A stretch of 64,000 nt of DNA from Saprospiraceae bacterium (GTDB lineage: Bacteria; Bacteroidota; Bacteroidia; Chitinophagales; Saprospiraceae): NCBI GenBank assembly GCA_020436935.1, contig JAGQWX010000001.1, positions 62,001 through 126,000 of the forward strand, read 5' to 3'. Below are positions 34,558 through 43,118 of the stretch, piece after piece. How positions within the stretch are numbered: position 1 is the stretch's first letter; every line of letters begins with the position of its first letter. The notes below the pieces were generated by a model. The model ran no database searches. It had not been told where the DNA came from and saw only the letters and a program-made list of their open reading frames with translations. The position numbers and the translations under genes were made by a program.

Positions 34558-36162
34558 ATGTATCTTAGCCTACAGGAACATTACTATATAAATTTCAGGA
34601 TGTCAAGCAGTCAGACAACGCCCGTTGGGGGTGAAAAAAATAGCTACAAAATTTTGGCCTATATCATTGGCTTTGTTTGTATCGGGGTCTTTCTGGTATT
34701 CAGATTTTTGTTCATATCCGAACCAGCCGGCAATGACGAATCTCTTTACTATTATGCCGGAGCAAAGGTACTGGACTGGGGCAAGCCATACTTTGATTAT
34801 TATGAAATGAAGCCTCCTATGATGTTTTACTCCTATGCACTCACAGTTTTGATGGCCGGATTTACGGTCAAAGGAATGCATGTTGCAGGAATTATCATAT
34901 CCTTGCTGACTTCCGTACTTGTTTTTTTGATTTTAAAAAGAAAGTATACCCTACCGATATCGTTTATGAGCTCCGCCATATGGCTCCTTGCATTTTCTTC
35001 ACCAATGGTGTATGGGACCTATTTGATGTCTGAGCATTTTGTTGTCTTGTACACCAGCATAGCTCTATTTTTCGTGATGTTCCGTGATCTGAGTTTTCGG
35101 CAAATCCTTTTGGGCGGAATATTCATGGGGGCTGCCATTCTTGTAAAACAATCTGCAATAGTATTGTTTCCTGCCTTTATATATCTTATCAGCAGAGGAC
35201 CACTGAAGTGGAAAAATTTAGTGGCTTTCGCTTCAGGTTTGGCCATCATCGTCGGAATCAACTTTTTGACCATACTGCTGGCAGGTACATTATCTGAGGC
35301 GCGCTATTGGTTATTTACATTTCCGGGGGAATACGTTTCCACAACAACTTTTGCACAGGGTATGAACAATCTAAAAATGTTTGGATCTGGCATAATGCGC
35401 ATTGATACTTTCTTTTGGACACTCATCATATTCAGCACAATTGCTTGCATCTATTCTTTCAAAAAAAAGGATTCAATATTTGCGTTGTTGATGTTGAGTG
35501 GTGCTTTCGCCGCCATTTTTCCAGGGCTGCGTTTTTACCCTCAATATTGGCTGCTGATCATTTTTGCGGCGGCTTTTTCATTACCTATTTTGTTTGACCT
35601 GGTCAAAAATTATAAACTTTCAAGTAGAGTTTTTTTGCTGATCTTAGCAGGTATCTCCGTCCATTTTATGATGAGGCGTGACCTCTATTTTCCGGAGATC
35701 GGTAAAAATACAGGAAACAAGTACATGGTTGGGCAATACCTGGAGCGCAGCAAACAGTTCTCGAGGCAATTGAATCAGGTACTGGAAAATGATGATGAAT
35801 TGCTCGTCCTTGGTTCGATTCCACAATTGTACCTGTACACTGGAAAAAAATCACCAATAAGACATGTTTGGACGTCCATGCTGAGCCTGAAAACGCAAAA
35901 AAATAAAAAAATGCAGGAGGAGCTCATTGCTTCCATAACCGCGGACAAACCAGAATATGTAGTTTTTAGCTTTTCGCCCATGCATTGGAATTTGCGAGAT
36001 TCACAGGGAGATTATCTCTACAATGCAACATATCGATTTGTCAATCGCAATTATTCTAAAATTGGGGTGATGGACCTGGAAACAGGCACTTATATTTCCG
36101 GTCCAGATGCGGCGGCAACACCAGATAGAATCAACACTTATGCCTTATATAAAAAGATCTGA
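34558..36162 (+). CDS. Membrane glycosyltransferase, GT39/PMT-like
   Basis: A 534-residue inner-membrane protein with about ten hydrophobic segments. After TM1 the first external loop contains NDESLYYYAGAKVLDWGKPYFDYYEMKPP, where the acidic residues match the catalytic loop of ArnT/PMT-type (GT-C) transferases using polyprenyl-phosphate sugars. A soluble C-terminal part follows at about 395-534. ATG at 34558 has an AGGA seven bases upstream; ATG at 34600 is an alternative. It overlaps the next gene by 23 nt. The acceptor, protein or lipid, is not known. Confidence 0.82.
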   Translation: MYLSLQEHYYINFRMSSSQTTPVGGEKNSYKILAYIIGFVCIGVFLVFRFLFISEPAGNDESLYYYAGAKVLDWGKPYFDYYEMKPPMMFYSYALTVLMAGFTVKGMHVAGIIISLLTSVLVFLILKRKYTLPISFMSSAIWLLAFSSPMVYGTYLMSEHFVVLYTSIALFFVMFRDLSFRQILLGGIFMGAAILVKQSAIVLFPAFIYLISRGPLKWKNLVAFASGLAIIVGINFLTILLAGTLSEARYWLFTFPGEYVSTTTFAQGMNNLKMFGSGIMRIDTFFWTLIIFSTIACIYSFKKKDSIFALLMLSGAFAAIFPGLRFYPQYWLLIIFAAAFSLPILFDLVKNYKLSSRVFLLILAGISVHFMMRRDLYFPEIGKNTGNKYMVGQYLERSKQFSRQLNQVLENDDELLVLGSIPQLYLYTGKKSPIRHVWTSMLSLKTQKNKKMQEELIASITADKPEYVVFSFSPMHWNLRDSQGDYLYNATYRFVNRNYSKIGVMDLETGTYISGPDAAATPDRINTYALYKKI

Positions 36163-36571
36163 TTTTTTACCCAGGGAGATTTCATTTCCCCGATATGGTG
36201 ATCAAGAAGAAGGTTATCTTACAGTAGCCGCTTGTGATCATGCTTTTCCTTTTGATGTGAAAAGGTCTTTTTGGACGAGCGACACACCCACGGAGGTATC
36301 CAGAGGCAGACATGCACATCATGACACAGAGATGGTTTTGGTTTGCCTTAAAGGATGGATAAAATTGGAATGTGAAAGCATTACCGGTGAAAAAACTTCG
36401 TTCCTCCTTGACCACTCAGGTATTGGCATTTTCATACCAAAACTTACCTGGCATGAGATGTGGTATAGTGAAAACGCAATTCAAATCGTTTTTGCGTCAA
36501 CGTATTTCAATGAATCCGATTACATTCGATCTTACAATGAATTTCTCAGCATCAAACAAAATTGGGAATAA
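36140..36571 (+). CDS. FdtA/WxcM-like sugar 3,4-ketoisomerase
   Basis: A 143-residue cupin of the FdtA/QdtA/WxcM family when started at ATG 36140 (MPYIKRSDF). Family features: [23 protein letters not shown] with the catalytic His pair, and [17 protein letters not shown] near the end. Such enzymes convert dTDP-4-keto-6-deoxyglucose to a 3-keto sugar, which the next gene's aminotransferase would aminate to give Fuc3N or Qui3N. The start lies inside the 3' end of the glycosyltransferase gene and the next gene follows after 2 bases, a tightly packed operon. Confidence 0.85.
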   Translation: MPYIKRSDFLPREISFPRYGDQEEGYLTVAACDHAFPFDVKRSFWTSDTPTEVSRGRHAHHDTEMVLVCLKGWIKLECESITGEKTSFLLDHSGIGIFIPKLTWHEMWYSENAIQIVFASTYFNESDYIRSYNEFLSIKQNWE

Positions 36572-36573
36572 TC

Positions 36574-37686
36574 ATGAACATCCCATATTTGGACTTGTCT
36601 TATACCAATGCCCGATTAAAAACAGAAATCATGGGTGCCATCAGCAAAATGCTGGATAGCGGACAAACCATTTTGGGTGAAGAAGTAAGGCAATTTGAGG
36701 CATCATGGGCAGCATACATAGGCTGCAAATATGCTGTTGGAGTTGGAAATGGTCTGGATGCGATGGTAATAGGTATGAAAGCCCTTGGCATAGGTGAAGG
36801 CGATGAAGTGATTGTTCCTTCTAATACTTATATCGCAACGTGGTTGGCAGTATCCGCGGTTGGTGCCACCATTGTTCCTGTAGAACCCGATCTGAAGTCC
36901 TACAATATCGATGTCAACAAGATAGAAGATGCCATCACACCGAAGACAAAACTTATTCTGCCCGTCCATCTTTATGGAAGACCTTGTGATATGGAAGGCA
37001 TCATGAGTATTGCCCAAAAGCATGATCTATTTGTTATGGAGGATAATGCCCAAGCACAGGGCGCAACTACTGCTTTGGGGAAAACTGCAGGAATAGGTCA
37101 CATCAACGCGACAAGTTTTTATCCTGGTAAAAATCTCGGAGCGCTTGGAGATGCAGGAATCATTACGACCAATGATGAAGCACTTTACCAGAGTTGCCTG
37201 GCTTTGAGAAACTACGGATCGCATCAAAAATATGTCAACCATGTAAAGGGATTCAATTCGAGGCTAGATGAACTTCAGGCAGCAGTGCTCAGTGTAAAAT
37301 TGAAGTATCTGGATCAATGGAATGATGAAAGAAAAAAAATTGCAAACCTCTATCTATCGAAGATCGATGGAAGCCAGGGCAATTTGACATTACCCACTCC
37401 AGCATTGGAAAACACCTGGCACGTCTTCCCAATACTGGTCAATGATCGGGATGTTGTACAGGAGAAGTTAAAAAAAGATGGGATAGGAAGTTTGATTCAC
37501 TATCCTATCCCACCCCATCTACAGAAAGCCTATCAGGAACTCCCATTTAAAAAAGGAGATTTTCCGCTGGCTGAGCATATAGCTCAGAATGAACTGAGCT
37601 TACCCATTTATCCAGGACTTTCCGAACATCAAGTCACATATATTGCAGAGCGTTTATCCAACGCCTGCCACATCAACAAATATTAA
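36574..37686 (+). CDS. DegT/DnrJ/EryC1 sugar aminotransferase (FdtB/QdtB-like)
   Basis: A 370-residue PLP-dependent aminotransferase starting [15 protein letters not shown]. The cofactor motifs are visible: EDNAQAQGA (Asp and Gln that contact PLP), [15 protein letters not shown] with the Schiff-base Lys (about residue 184), and RNYGSHQKY. Directly after an FdtA-like gene, the most likely reaction is transamination of a dTDP-3-keto-6-deoxyhexose. No acetyltransferase or rmlAB genes lie nearby. Its stop codon overlaps that of the convergent sigma factor gene by three bases. Confidence 0.9.
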   Translation: MNIPYLDLSYTNARLKTEIMGAISKMLDSGQTILGEEVRQFEASWAAYIGCKYAVGVGNGLDAMVIGMKALGIGEGDEVIVPSNTYIATWLAVSAVGATIVPVEPDLKSYNIDVNKIEDAITPKTKLILPVHLYGRPCDMEGIMSIAQKHDLFVMEDNAQAQGATTALGKTAGIGHINATSFYPGKNLGALGDAGIITTNDEALYQSCLALRNYGSHQKYVNHVKGFNSRLDELQAAVLSVKLKYLDQWNDERKKIANLYLSKIDGSQGNLTLPTPALENTWHVFPILVNDRDVVQEKLKKDGIGSLIHYPIPPHLQKAYQELPFKKGDFPLAEHIAQNELSLPIYPGLSEHQVTYIAERLSNACHINKY

Positions 37687-38219
37687 GCTAACTTTTCTCT
37701 AACTGTGTGTAAGTCACCATAATGTCTCAGGATTTTGTCCTTGAGCTCTTTTCTGGCAAAAAATATTCTGGACTTTACGGTACCCAGTGGCAAATCCAAA
37801 TGGTCTGCTATGTCCTGGTATTTGTGCCCAACATAATGCATAACAAATGGTACTTTGATGGACTCATCCAGACCGTCTATCATTCCTTCCAGTTCTTTCA
37901 TTACTATATTGGTATTGGCGTCGTTTTCAAGGGAAACACTTCCAGAGTTTAAAAAATACAGATTGTCAGTAGTATCGATCATTGTTCCCGACTTTACTTT
38001 TTTTCTGTAGTTGTTGATAAAAATGTTTTTCATAATAGTGAAAGTCCAGGCCTTAAAGTTGGTACCAGGATTGAACTTATCTCTATTGGTGATGGCCCTG
38101 TAAGCAGTTTCCTGAAACAAATCCCTTGCCTCTTCATAATTCTTGGTAAGATTATAAGCGAAGGCATTCAATGAAGATGTAAGCTTATCAAAACTTGTAT
38201 AAAACTCTATAGCTGTCAT
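37683..38219 (-). CDS. ECF-type RNA polymerase sigma factor
   Basis: A 178-residue sigma factor starting [10 protein letters not shown]. Region 2 spans about 10-75 ([42 protein letters not shown]) and region 4 about 110-165 ([37 protein letters not shown]). This stand-alone type without an adjacent anti-sigma gene is common in Bacteroidota. The open frame extends three codons further, but ATG at 38219 fits the promoter at 38236-38266, giving a leader of about 10 nt. Targets are unknown. Confidence 0.92.
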   Translation of the reverse strand: MTAIEFYTSFDKLTSSLNAFAYNLTKNYEEARDLFQETAYRAITNRDKFNPGTNFKAWTFTIMKNIFINNYRKKVKSGTMIDTTDNLYFLNSGSVSLENDANTNIVMKELEGMIDGLDESIKVPFVMHYVGHKYQDIADHLDLPLGTVKSRIFFARKELKDKILRHYGDLHTVREKLA

Positions 38220-38235
38220 TGTTATCAATTTTATT

Positions 38236-38266
38236 CAAAGATATACATTTGTTGAACATTTTGCAA
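38236..38266 (-). promoter_or_regulatory. Consensus Bacteroidota promoter of the stand-alone sigma gene
   Basis: On the minus strand TTG (38266-38264), 20 bases, then TATCTTTG (38243-38236). A near-ideal match to the primary sigma consensus, implying constitutive control by the housekeeping sigma factor rather than self-activation. Confidence 0.7.
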
Positions 38267-38513
38267 GTCTTTGTTAAACAAAATGTCGCCCAAATAACAA
38301 TGTGACACATTTAAAATTATATATACAATTGATTTTCAGGTTTATACATAATATTTACCAAATAAAACAATTTCATTTTTTTTTGAAATTATTTTGAAAG
38401 AGTGAAAATTTTTGTTGTTGAAACAAATAATTTCCTAAAAATATTCCAGTGTCTCTCAAAACAATACAGCTTTTTAATCATTAATGAATTTATAGCATCT
38501 AACCAATAAGCGT

Positions 38514-38969
38514 ATGAACATTGAAATAGGGAAGCCTGTGCCTGCATTTGAAGTAAATGACCAATCAGGCAAACTGGTGACATCAAAATCTTTACTTGGT
38601 AAAAAATACATCTTGTTCTTTTATCCCAAAGACGATTCACCTTCCTGCACAAAAGAAGCTTGTAGCATCAGAGACAAGTACAAGGACCTGAAGAAAAAAG
38701 GATACCTGATTTTTGGAGTATCTCCGGATAGTGAGAAAAAACATCAGAAATACATTCAAAAATATGAGTTTCAATTTCCATTACTGGCCGATCCGGACCT
38801 GAAAATGACCAAGGACTTTGGCTTGTATGGTCCAAAAATATTTATGGGAAAAGAGATCATTGGAGTGTACAGAACAACCGTTCTGGTGGACGAACAAGGT
38901 CTGGTCACCCATATTATAGATAAGGTAAAGACAGCTGAACACGCTGACCAAATACTTGAATTGATCTGA
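38514..38969 (+). CDS. bcp: Thioredoxin-dependent thiol peroxidase (Bcp/PrxQ)
   Basis: A 151-residue peroxiredoxin of the BCP/PrxQ class. The peroxidatic cysteine is in PKDDSPSCTKEAC, with the second Cys five residues later as in the two-Cys helix subtype. GVSPDSEKKHQKYIQKYEFQFPLLAD is the family core. It reduces hydrogen and organic peroxides using thioredoxin in the cytoplasm. It stands alone, 294 bp from the divergent sigma gene. The stretch 38229-38513 is very AT-rich, with no other feature apart from the sigma promoter. Confidence 0.95.
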   Translation: MNIEIGKPVPAFEVNDQSGKLVTSKSLLGKKYILFFYPKDDSPSCTKEACSIRDKYKDLKKKGYLIFGVSPDSEKKHQKYIQKYEFQFPLLADPDLKMTKDFGLYGPKIFMGKEIIGVYRTTVLVDEQGLVTHIIDKVKTAEHADQILELI

Positions 38970-38979
38970 GAATGTTTGT

Positions 38980-40107
38980 TTAGCTCTTCATTAGGTCGCG
39001 CAAAATGCTTGAAGCCTGTTCCCGACGAACATCTAAGTCTGGTTGTGGACTATCGACAGGTGATACCCCGTTTCGCAAGAGTGACCGGATAAGTTCAGAA
39101 AGTGAAGCAACCGAGTTGTATTTATAACTGATCAAGTCAAGCGGCTTGTCTACCCCAATGTAATCAGGAATGATGACAGGAATAAAGTATTTCTGAGCAT
39201 CAGCTATTGTGCCTGAAGTATTGGTTTTGGAGGAAAGTGCATATGTAATGCCTTCACGGACTTTTTCATGTAAAGGCAATACCAATACATCTGCCTTAAG
39301 CAGTTCTTGCTCATATTGTATTGCATCAATGGTCTCATTAAAATGTTTCACCCCAACACCGGCATCTTCAAAATATGAAGGTACTTTTCTGCTTTGTTCT
39401 TTCATTTTTCCGAGTAGAATCAACTCAATACTTTGCTTTTCGATTGGAGATAACATATTTAATGCCTGAGCCACCAAACGATAATTTCTGACGTTTTCAT
39501 TTACTGTACCATTGATGACCACTCGCTTTCTTGCATCGTCAACAAGATGTCTTTTAAGATTTTTGACATAATACATTGGCAAAACATAAAGAGGCTTTCC
39601 AGCGAGACCAAACTTAGCTACAAAATCAAAATATGTTTGAGAGGTCACAATGTATGCGTAATATCTTGTAAGGTATTTTCTTGCATTGGACCTAAAAATA
39701 TGTCTACTGAATCTGGCAATATTCCGCGGCAAATCCGCAAAATTCCAGGGGTACATGTGCCTTTCGGGTGAAAAAGTATAATAAAAACTATGGACTACCA
39801 ACAAAGGCTTTATCAAAAGTGCCGGATTGATGATTTCACCAAACTGTGATTCTTGCGTAATGACCAGACTGGCATCAGTAGCTGAAATGAAATCTTCATT
39901 AAGTGCAATAAAGTCGTTGTAACGTTCAGAAGAACTTGCTAGAAGGAGTGCGTTTTTTCCAATAAGTTGTTGGGTGCCGGGATGGACATGGTCCCAGGTT
40001 TCTCTTAAAGTCATAACCCTGAGATGACAAATTCCCGAAAATATTTCTATATAAGTCTGGAGTACTTCGTGGTGAAAAGCAGGCTCTATAATCAGTAACC
40101 TGGTCAT
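38980..40107 (-). CDS. GT-B fold glycosyltransferase-like protein
   Basis: A 375-residue soluble protein. The C-terminal half has the pattern of family 4-like transferases: RKRVVINGTVNENVRNYRLVAQAL, IELILLGKMKE, GVKHFNETIDAIQYEQELLKADVLVLPLHEKVREGI and a late ALSSKTNTSGTIADAQKYFIPVIIP, where an acidic residue precedes the variable end. The family is not identifiable by eye beyond a GT-B fold. It is 7 bp after the DUF4199 gene on the same strand, a pairing that suggests a membrane-linked glycan role. Confidence 0.65.
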   Translation of the reverse strand: MTRLLIIEPAFHHEVLQTYIEIFSGICHLRVMTLRETWDHVHPGTQQLIGKNALLLASSSERYNDFIALNEDFISATDASLVITQESQFGEIINPALLIKPLLVVHSFYYTFSPERHMYPWNFADLPRNIARFSRHIFRSNARKYLTRYYAYIVTSQTYFDFVAKFGLAGKPLYVLPMYYVKNLKRHLVDDARKRVVINGTVNENVRNYRLVAQALNMLSPIEKQSIELILLGKMKEQSRKVPSYFEDAGVGVKHFNETIDAIQYEQELLKADVLVLPLHEKVREGITYALSSKTNTSGTIADAQKYFIPVIIPDYIGVDKPLDLISYKYNSVASLSELIRSLLRNGVSPVDSPQPDLDVRREQASSILRDLMKS

Positions 40108-40114
40108 AATAGGA

Positions 40115-40627
40115 TCATGCGAAAGGATCCCTTTCTCTTTTCATGACTGCTGCAATAATCAAGGCCGGAACCGCAGCCATTAGATATTTTAAAGCTAAGG
40201 AAATAAGCAAACTTGGAATGTCCATTGAAGATTCATTTTCCAGGTTCTCCATGGCAGCTTCATAGCCATCTTCTCCCATAAAACCTTTCATTTTTTCTAA
40301 GCTTTCAGCTGAAATCGCCTTTATCTCATCCAATAAATCAGGTGCAATGAAATTGTAAAGAAGGTAGGCAAATACAGTGGTAATAAGTCCCGTAAATAAA
40401 TACGTCAACCATGAAGCAGTAAATCCCTCTTTGAAACTTAACATGCCTTCGTTTGCTTCCTTATATTCTTTGGTTGCCAACACCATTGAGACAATGATAA
40501 CAGCTAAAGCGATCCAACTTGAGGCAAATATCATTGCCTTGGGACTAATCAAGTATAAAATGAGATCAGTAACAATAAGTGCAACTCCTGCGTAAACACC
40601 ATATTTGATGGAAGGATTAGCAAACAT
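40115..40627 (-). CDS. DUF4199 membrane protein
   Basis: A 170-residue protein starting MFANPSIKYG with four predicted membrane segments (about 9-28, 32-52, 74-95 and 140-162). The short cytoplasmic EANEGMLSFKEGFTASW loop between segments 2 and 3 is the DUF4199 signature. An in-frame ATG seven codons upstream falls inside a perfect 7-bp inverted repeat (CTTGTGG/CCACAAG, 40630-40649), so the downstream ATG is preferred. Function unknown. It is followed by the glycosyltransferase-like gene. Confidence 0.85.
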   Translation of the reverse strand: MFANPSIKYGVYAGVALIVTDLILYLISPKAMIFASSWIALAVIIVSMVLATKEYKEANEGMLSFKEGFTASWLTYLFTGLITTVFAYLLYNFIAPDLLDEIKAISAESLEKMKGFMGEDGYEAAMENLENESSMDIPSLLISLALKYLMAAVPALIIAAVMKRERDPFA

Positions 40628-40683
40628 AGCTTGTGGTTTTGGCCACAAGATAATAATATCCTCAAAATATCACCAAGATGTAC

Positions 40684-41661
40684 TTATAGTTTGGATATAG
40701 GCACGACCTTGTTTTTTTCAGAATGCTCCAGTACAATATAATATTGCCCTGAAGGCAACTCGCTTATATTTAGACTGATTTCTTTGCTTAGCGAAAGTCG
40801 CGGAAAGCTCTTGACCATGGCTCCAACTTCATTGAACACCGAAACATTTCCTGTGAGATTTGACAAATCACTTATCTTGAGACTGGTACTTTCTGTGGCA
40901 GGGTTTGGCATTGCAATGATGTCTTCGGAGGAAAAGTTGCACTGGTTAAACAAGACTTTTGAATACGTTTCCAAGCCGTCATTTTCCACTACTCTTAACC
41001 TGTAATAAGTAAACTTCTTTGAAGCTTTGAGTTGATAATTTTTGGACTTGGAGGCTTTGGTCTGGTCTATGTCTGCCCATTCTATGAGGTCATCACTTCC
41101 TTGTAAAACATATTTGTCTATGTTTTCTTCAGATTTCGCTTCCCATTTGAAATTAGAATTGCGACAATCGAGCCTTGGATCAATGATGGTCACTGCAAGT
41201 GCAGAATTGTTGATATCAAATCTTACTTCACTGAGGCCATAACAAGATCCTCCAAAATTTGAGATCCCGGTAATGAGCACTTCCTTTACGGATTTGTTCA
41301 TAAAATCAGCGACCTCCTGGCCTTCATAGAAAGAAGATCCTGGAGCCATATTCAAATTAAAGCTCCCCAGGTTGAACCACTGGTCATTTTCATTTTTGTA
41401 ATCTATGTAAAATGATTGGAAGCCCATATTCAACGAATCAGGTTGGTTGAAATTCCACAAGGTCACTTTGCGTAAAGCATAAATATTACCAAGATTAAAA
41501 TTGACCCAATGGGAATTTCCGGCTCGTGCCGGATTTGGGTTGGCGGAAGTTGTACACGAAACCCATGCTTCACTCCCCAATGTGCTGTGCCTCATAGGCA
41601 TTTCCTGCCCCATCATTATGCCGGTAAAAAGCATGAAAAAAATGGTATATAATATTTTCAT
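40684..41661 (-). CDS. Secreted discoidin-like protein with T9SS sorting domain
   Basis: A 325-residue protein with signal peptide (about 1-18). The N-terminal 145 residues (LGSEAWVSCTTSANPNPAR, NLGNIYALRKVTLWNFN, KEVLITGISNFGGSCYGLSEVRF) resemble an F5/8 type C (discoidin) carbohydrate-binding fold. A Fn3-like part (about 160-225) and a type IX sorting domain (from IAMPNPATESTSLKI) follow. It is the third gene after DUF1800 and DUF1501, 9 bp from the latter, and is likely part of the same surface system. Confidence 0.78.
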   Translation of the reverse strand: MKILYTIFFMLFTGIMMGQEMPMRHSTLGSEAWVSCTTSANPNPARAGNSHWVNFNLGNIYALRKVTLWNFNQPDSLNMGFQSFYIDYKNENDQWFNLGSFNLNMAPGSSFYEGQEVADFMNKSVKEVLITGISNFGGSCYGLSEVRFDINNSALAVTIIDPRLDCRNSNFKWEAKSEENIDKYVLQGSDDLIEWADIDQTKASKSKNYQLKASKKFTYYRLRVVENDGLETYSKVLFNQCNFSSEDIIAMPNPATESTSLKISDLSNLTGNVSVFNEVGAMVKSFPRLSLSKEISLNISELPSGQYYIVLEHSEKNKVVPISKL

Positions 41662-41670
41662 AGTTATGGC

Positions 41671-43110
41671 TTAAGTTAGTGATTTAAGATATCCGATGGG
41701 TTTCCCGCCATTTGCGATGTTGTAAAAATTGCCAATGTTAGGGAAAAGTACGGGCAACTCTGTCGGACTGACTCCATACCAAAGTGCCATTTCTGCGAAG
41801 TAAGCATCCGTGCTGGTGGTAGGTATGAATACACCCTGTCCAGGCCACAAATCCAATGAACTTCCCAAAACAATATCAGGATATTGACCAAATGTTTTTC
41901 CTCCGTCTACATTTCCACCCATGACCATCACGTTTCCTCCCCAGGCATGGTCTGTACCATTACCATTGGAGGTGAGTGATCTTCCAAATTCTGAAATAGA
42001 GAAAGTCAAGACGTTGTTGGGCATATTGATCTGGGTAGAAATGGCAGTATTGAATGCATCAAGGGCGTCATCAACTTCCTGGAACATAGCCAGCTGTGAC
42101 GCCAGAATATCATCATGATGGTCCCATCCCCCATAATCGATGAAAAATATTTGCCGCTTATGCCCCAAACCCTGAGACTTAGCAATCAGTTCTGCCACCA
42201 GTTTCAATGAATTGCCCAGATCCGTATCAGGAAAATTGAGGGTGTAAGGCAATGGAATATCCAGCTGCTCCTGCAAAATCCTGTTGCCTTCGCGGCTATT
42301 CGCTATGACACCTGCGTATGATTTTTTAAAAATATCCTGATAGGTATTGCCAAACATGCTATCAAGGCTCCGGGTGATGATCTCATCGAGCAACCAGCCC
42401 TGAGATCCATTATCACCGCTGATGCCAATATCGCGTGAATAAGGATCTACTGCGAATTCAACCGTGGTATTTCCAGTTTGCAAAATATTGGTGCCAGACA
42501 TCGAAATATTCATTGAAATATTTTGATTGGGATTGATGCTTTGTATCAGATCGGCCATTCTTCCGGCCCAGCCCACAGCACTCCTATCCAGTGGCATACA
42601 TGTCTGCCACTGGAGTTGTTGGTCAGAGTGAGAAAGAAGCCCCAAAGGTGTCTGGACCTGATTGTTGTCAATCTGGCTCCTGCTGGTAATGGGTTCAACC
42701 AGTGTACCAATGTTGGAAATAAAAGCAACATTCCTTGAGTTATTGTACAGATTGGCCATCTTTGGCAGTGATGGGTGCAAGCCCAAAGGTACTGCTCCAT
42801 TGAGGTGACTGAGGCCATGCAGGCTATTGAAATTCAATGCCAGGTTGGATCTTGTATTCCTATAGTTTTTATAAAGACTGGTACCTGAGGTAGGGTTACT
42901 ATCTTTCGGGACCAACATGTTGAATGAGTCGTTGCCTCCTGAAAACAATATGCACACCAATGCTTTATAATCTTCCATCATATTCGCACTGTTGTTAAAA
43001 CTTGCTGCATTGAGCGCCTTCAGGTTGAGTAGTGTCGACATCAAGGTGGTGGATCCTATAGCAGCACAGCTGGATTGCCTGATGAATGATCTTCTGGTAA
43101 TTTTTGTCAT
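41671..43110 (-). CDS. DUF1501 family protein with Tat-like signal
   Basis: A 479-residue protein of the DUF1501 family, related to the sulfatase/alkaline phosphatase fold. The N terminus TRRSFIRQSSCAAIG is a twin-arginine export signal. Family landmarks: LVCILFSGGNDSFNMLVP near 50, FFIDYGGWDHHDD near 325, SISEFGRS and TDHAWGGNVMVMGGNV near 375-400. DUF1501 genes nearly always sit next to DUF1800 genes, as here (8 bp gap), but the biochemical function of the pair is not established. It lies second in a leftward three-gene unit. Confidence 0.93.
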   Translation of the reverse strand: MTKITRRSFIRQSSCAAIGSTTLMSTLLNLKALNAASFNNSANMMEDYKALVCILFSGGNDSFNMLVPKDSNPTSGTSLYKNYRNTRSNLALNFNSLHGLSHLNGAVPLGLHPSLPKMANLYNNSRNVAFISNIGTLVEPITSRSQIDNNQVQTPLGLLSHSDQQLQWQTCMPLDRSAVGWAGRMADLIQSINPNQNISMNISMSGTNILQTGNTTVEFAVDPYSRDIGISGDNGSQGWLLDEIITRSLDSMFGNTYQDIFKKSYAGVIANSREGNRILQEQLDIPLPYTLNFPDTDLGNSLKLVAELIAKSQGLGHKRQIFFIDYGGWDHHDDILASQLAMFQEVDDALDAFNTAISTQINMPNNVLTFSISEFGRSLTSNGNGTDHAWGGNVMVMGGNVDGGKTFGQYPDIVLGSSLDLWPGQGVFIPTTSTDAYFAEMALWYGVSPTELPVLFPNIGNFYNIANGGKPIGYLKSLT

Positions 43111-43118
43111 AGTGGCAA

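Noticed and set aside
40630-40649. Perfect 7-bp inverted repeat before the DUF4199 start as an operator
   Set aside because: It is a single short palindrome close to the start codon, with no second copy or regulator nearby; it could equally be a leader hairpin or chance.
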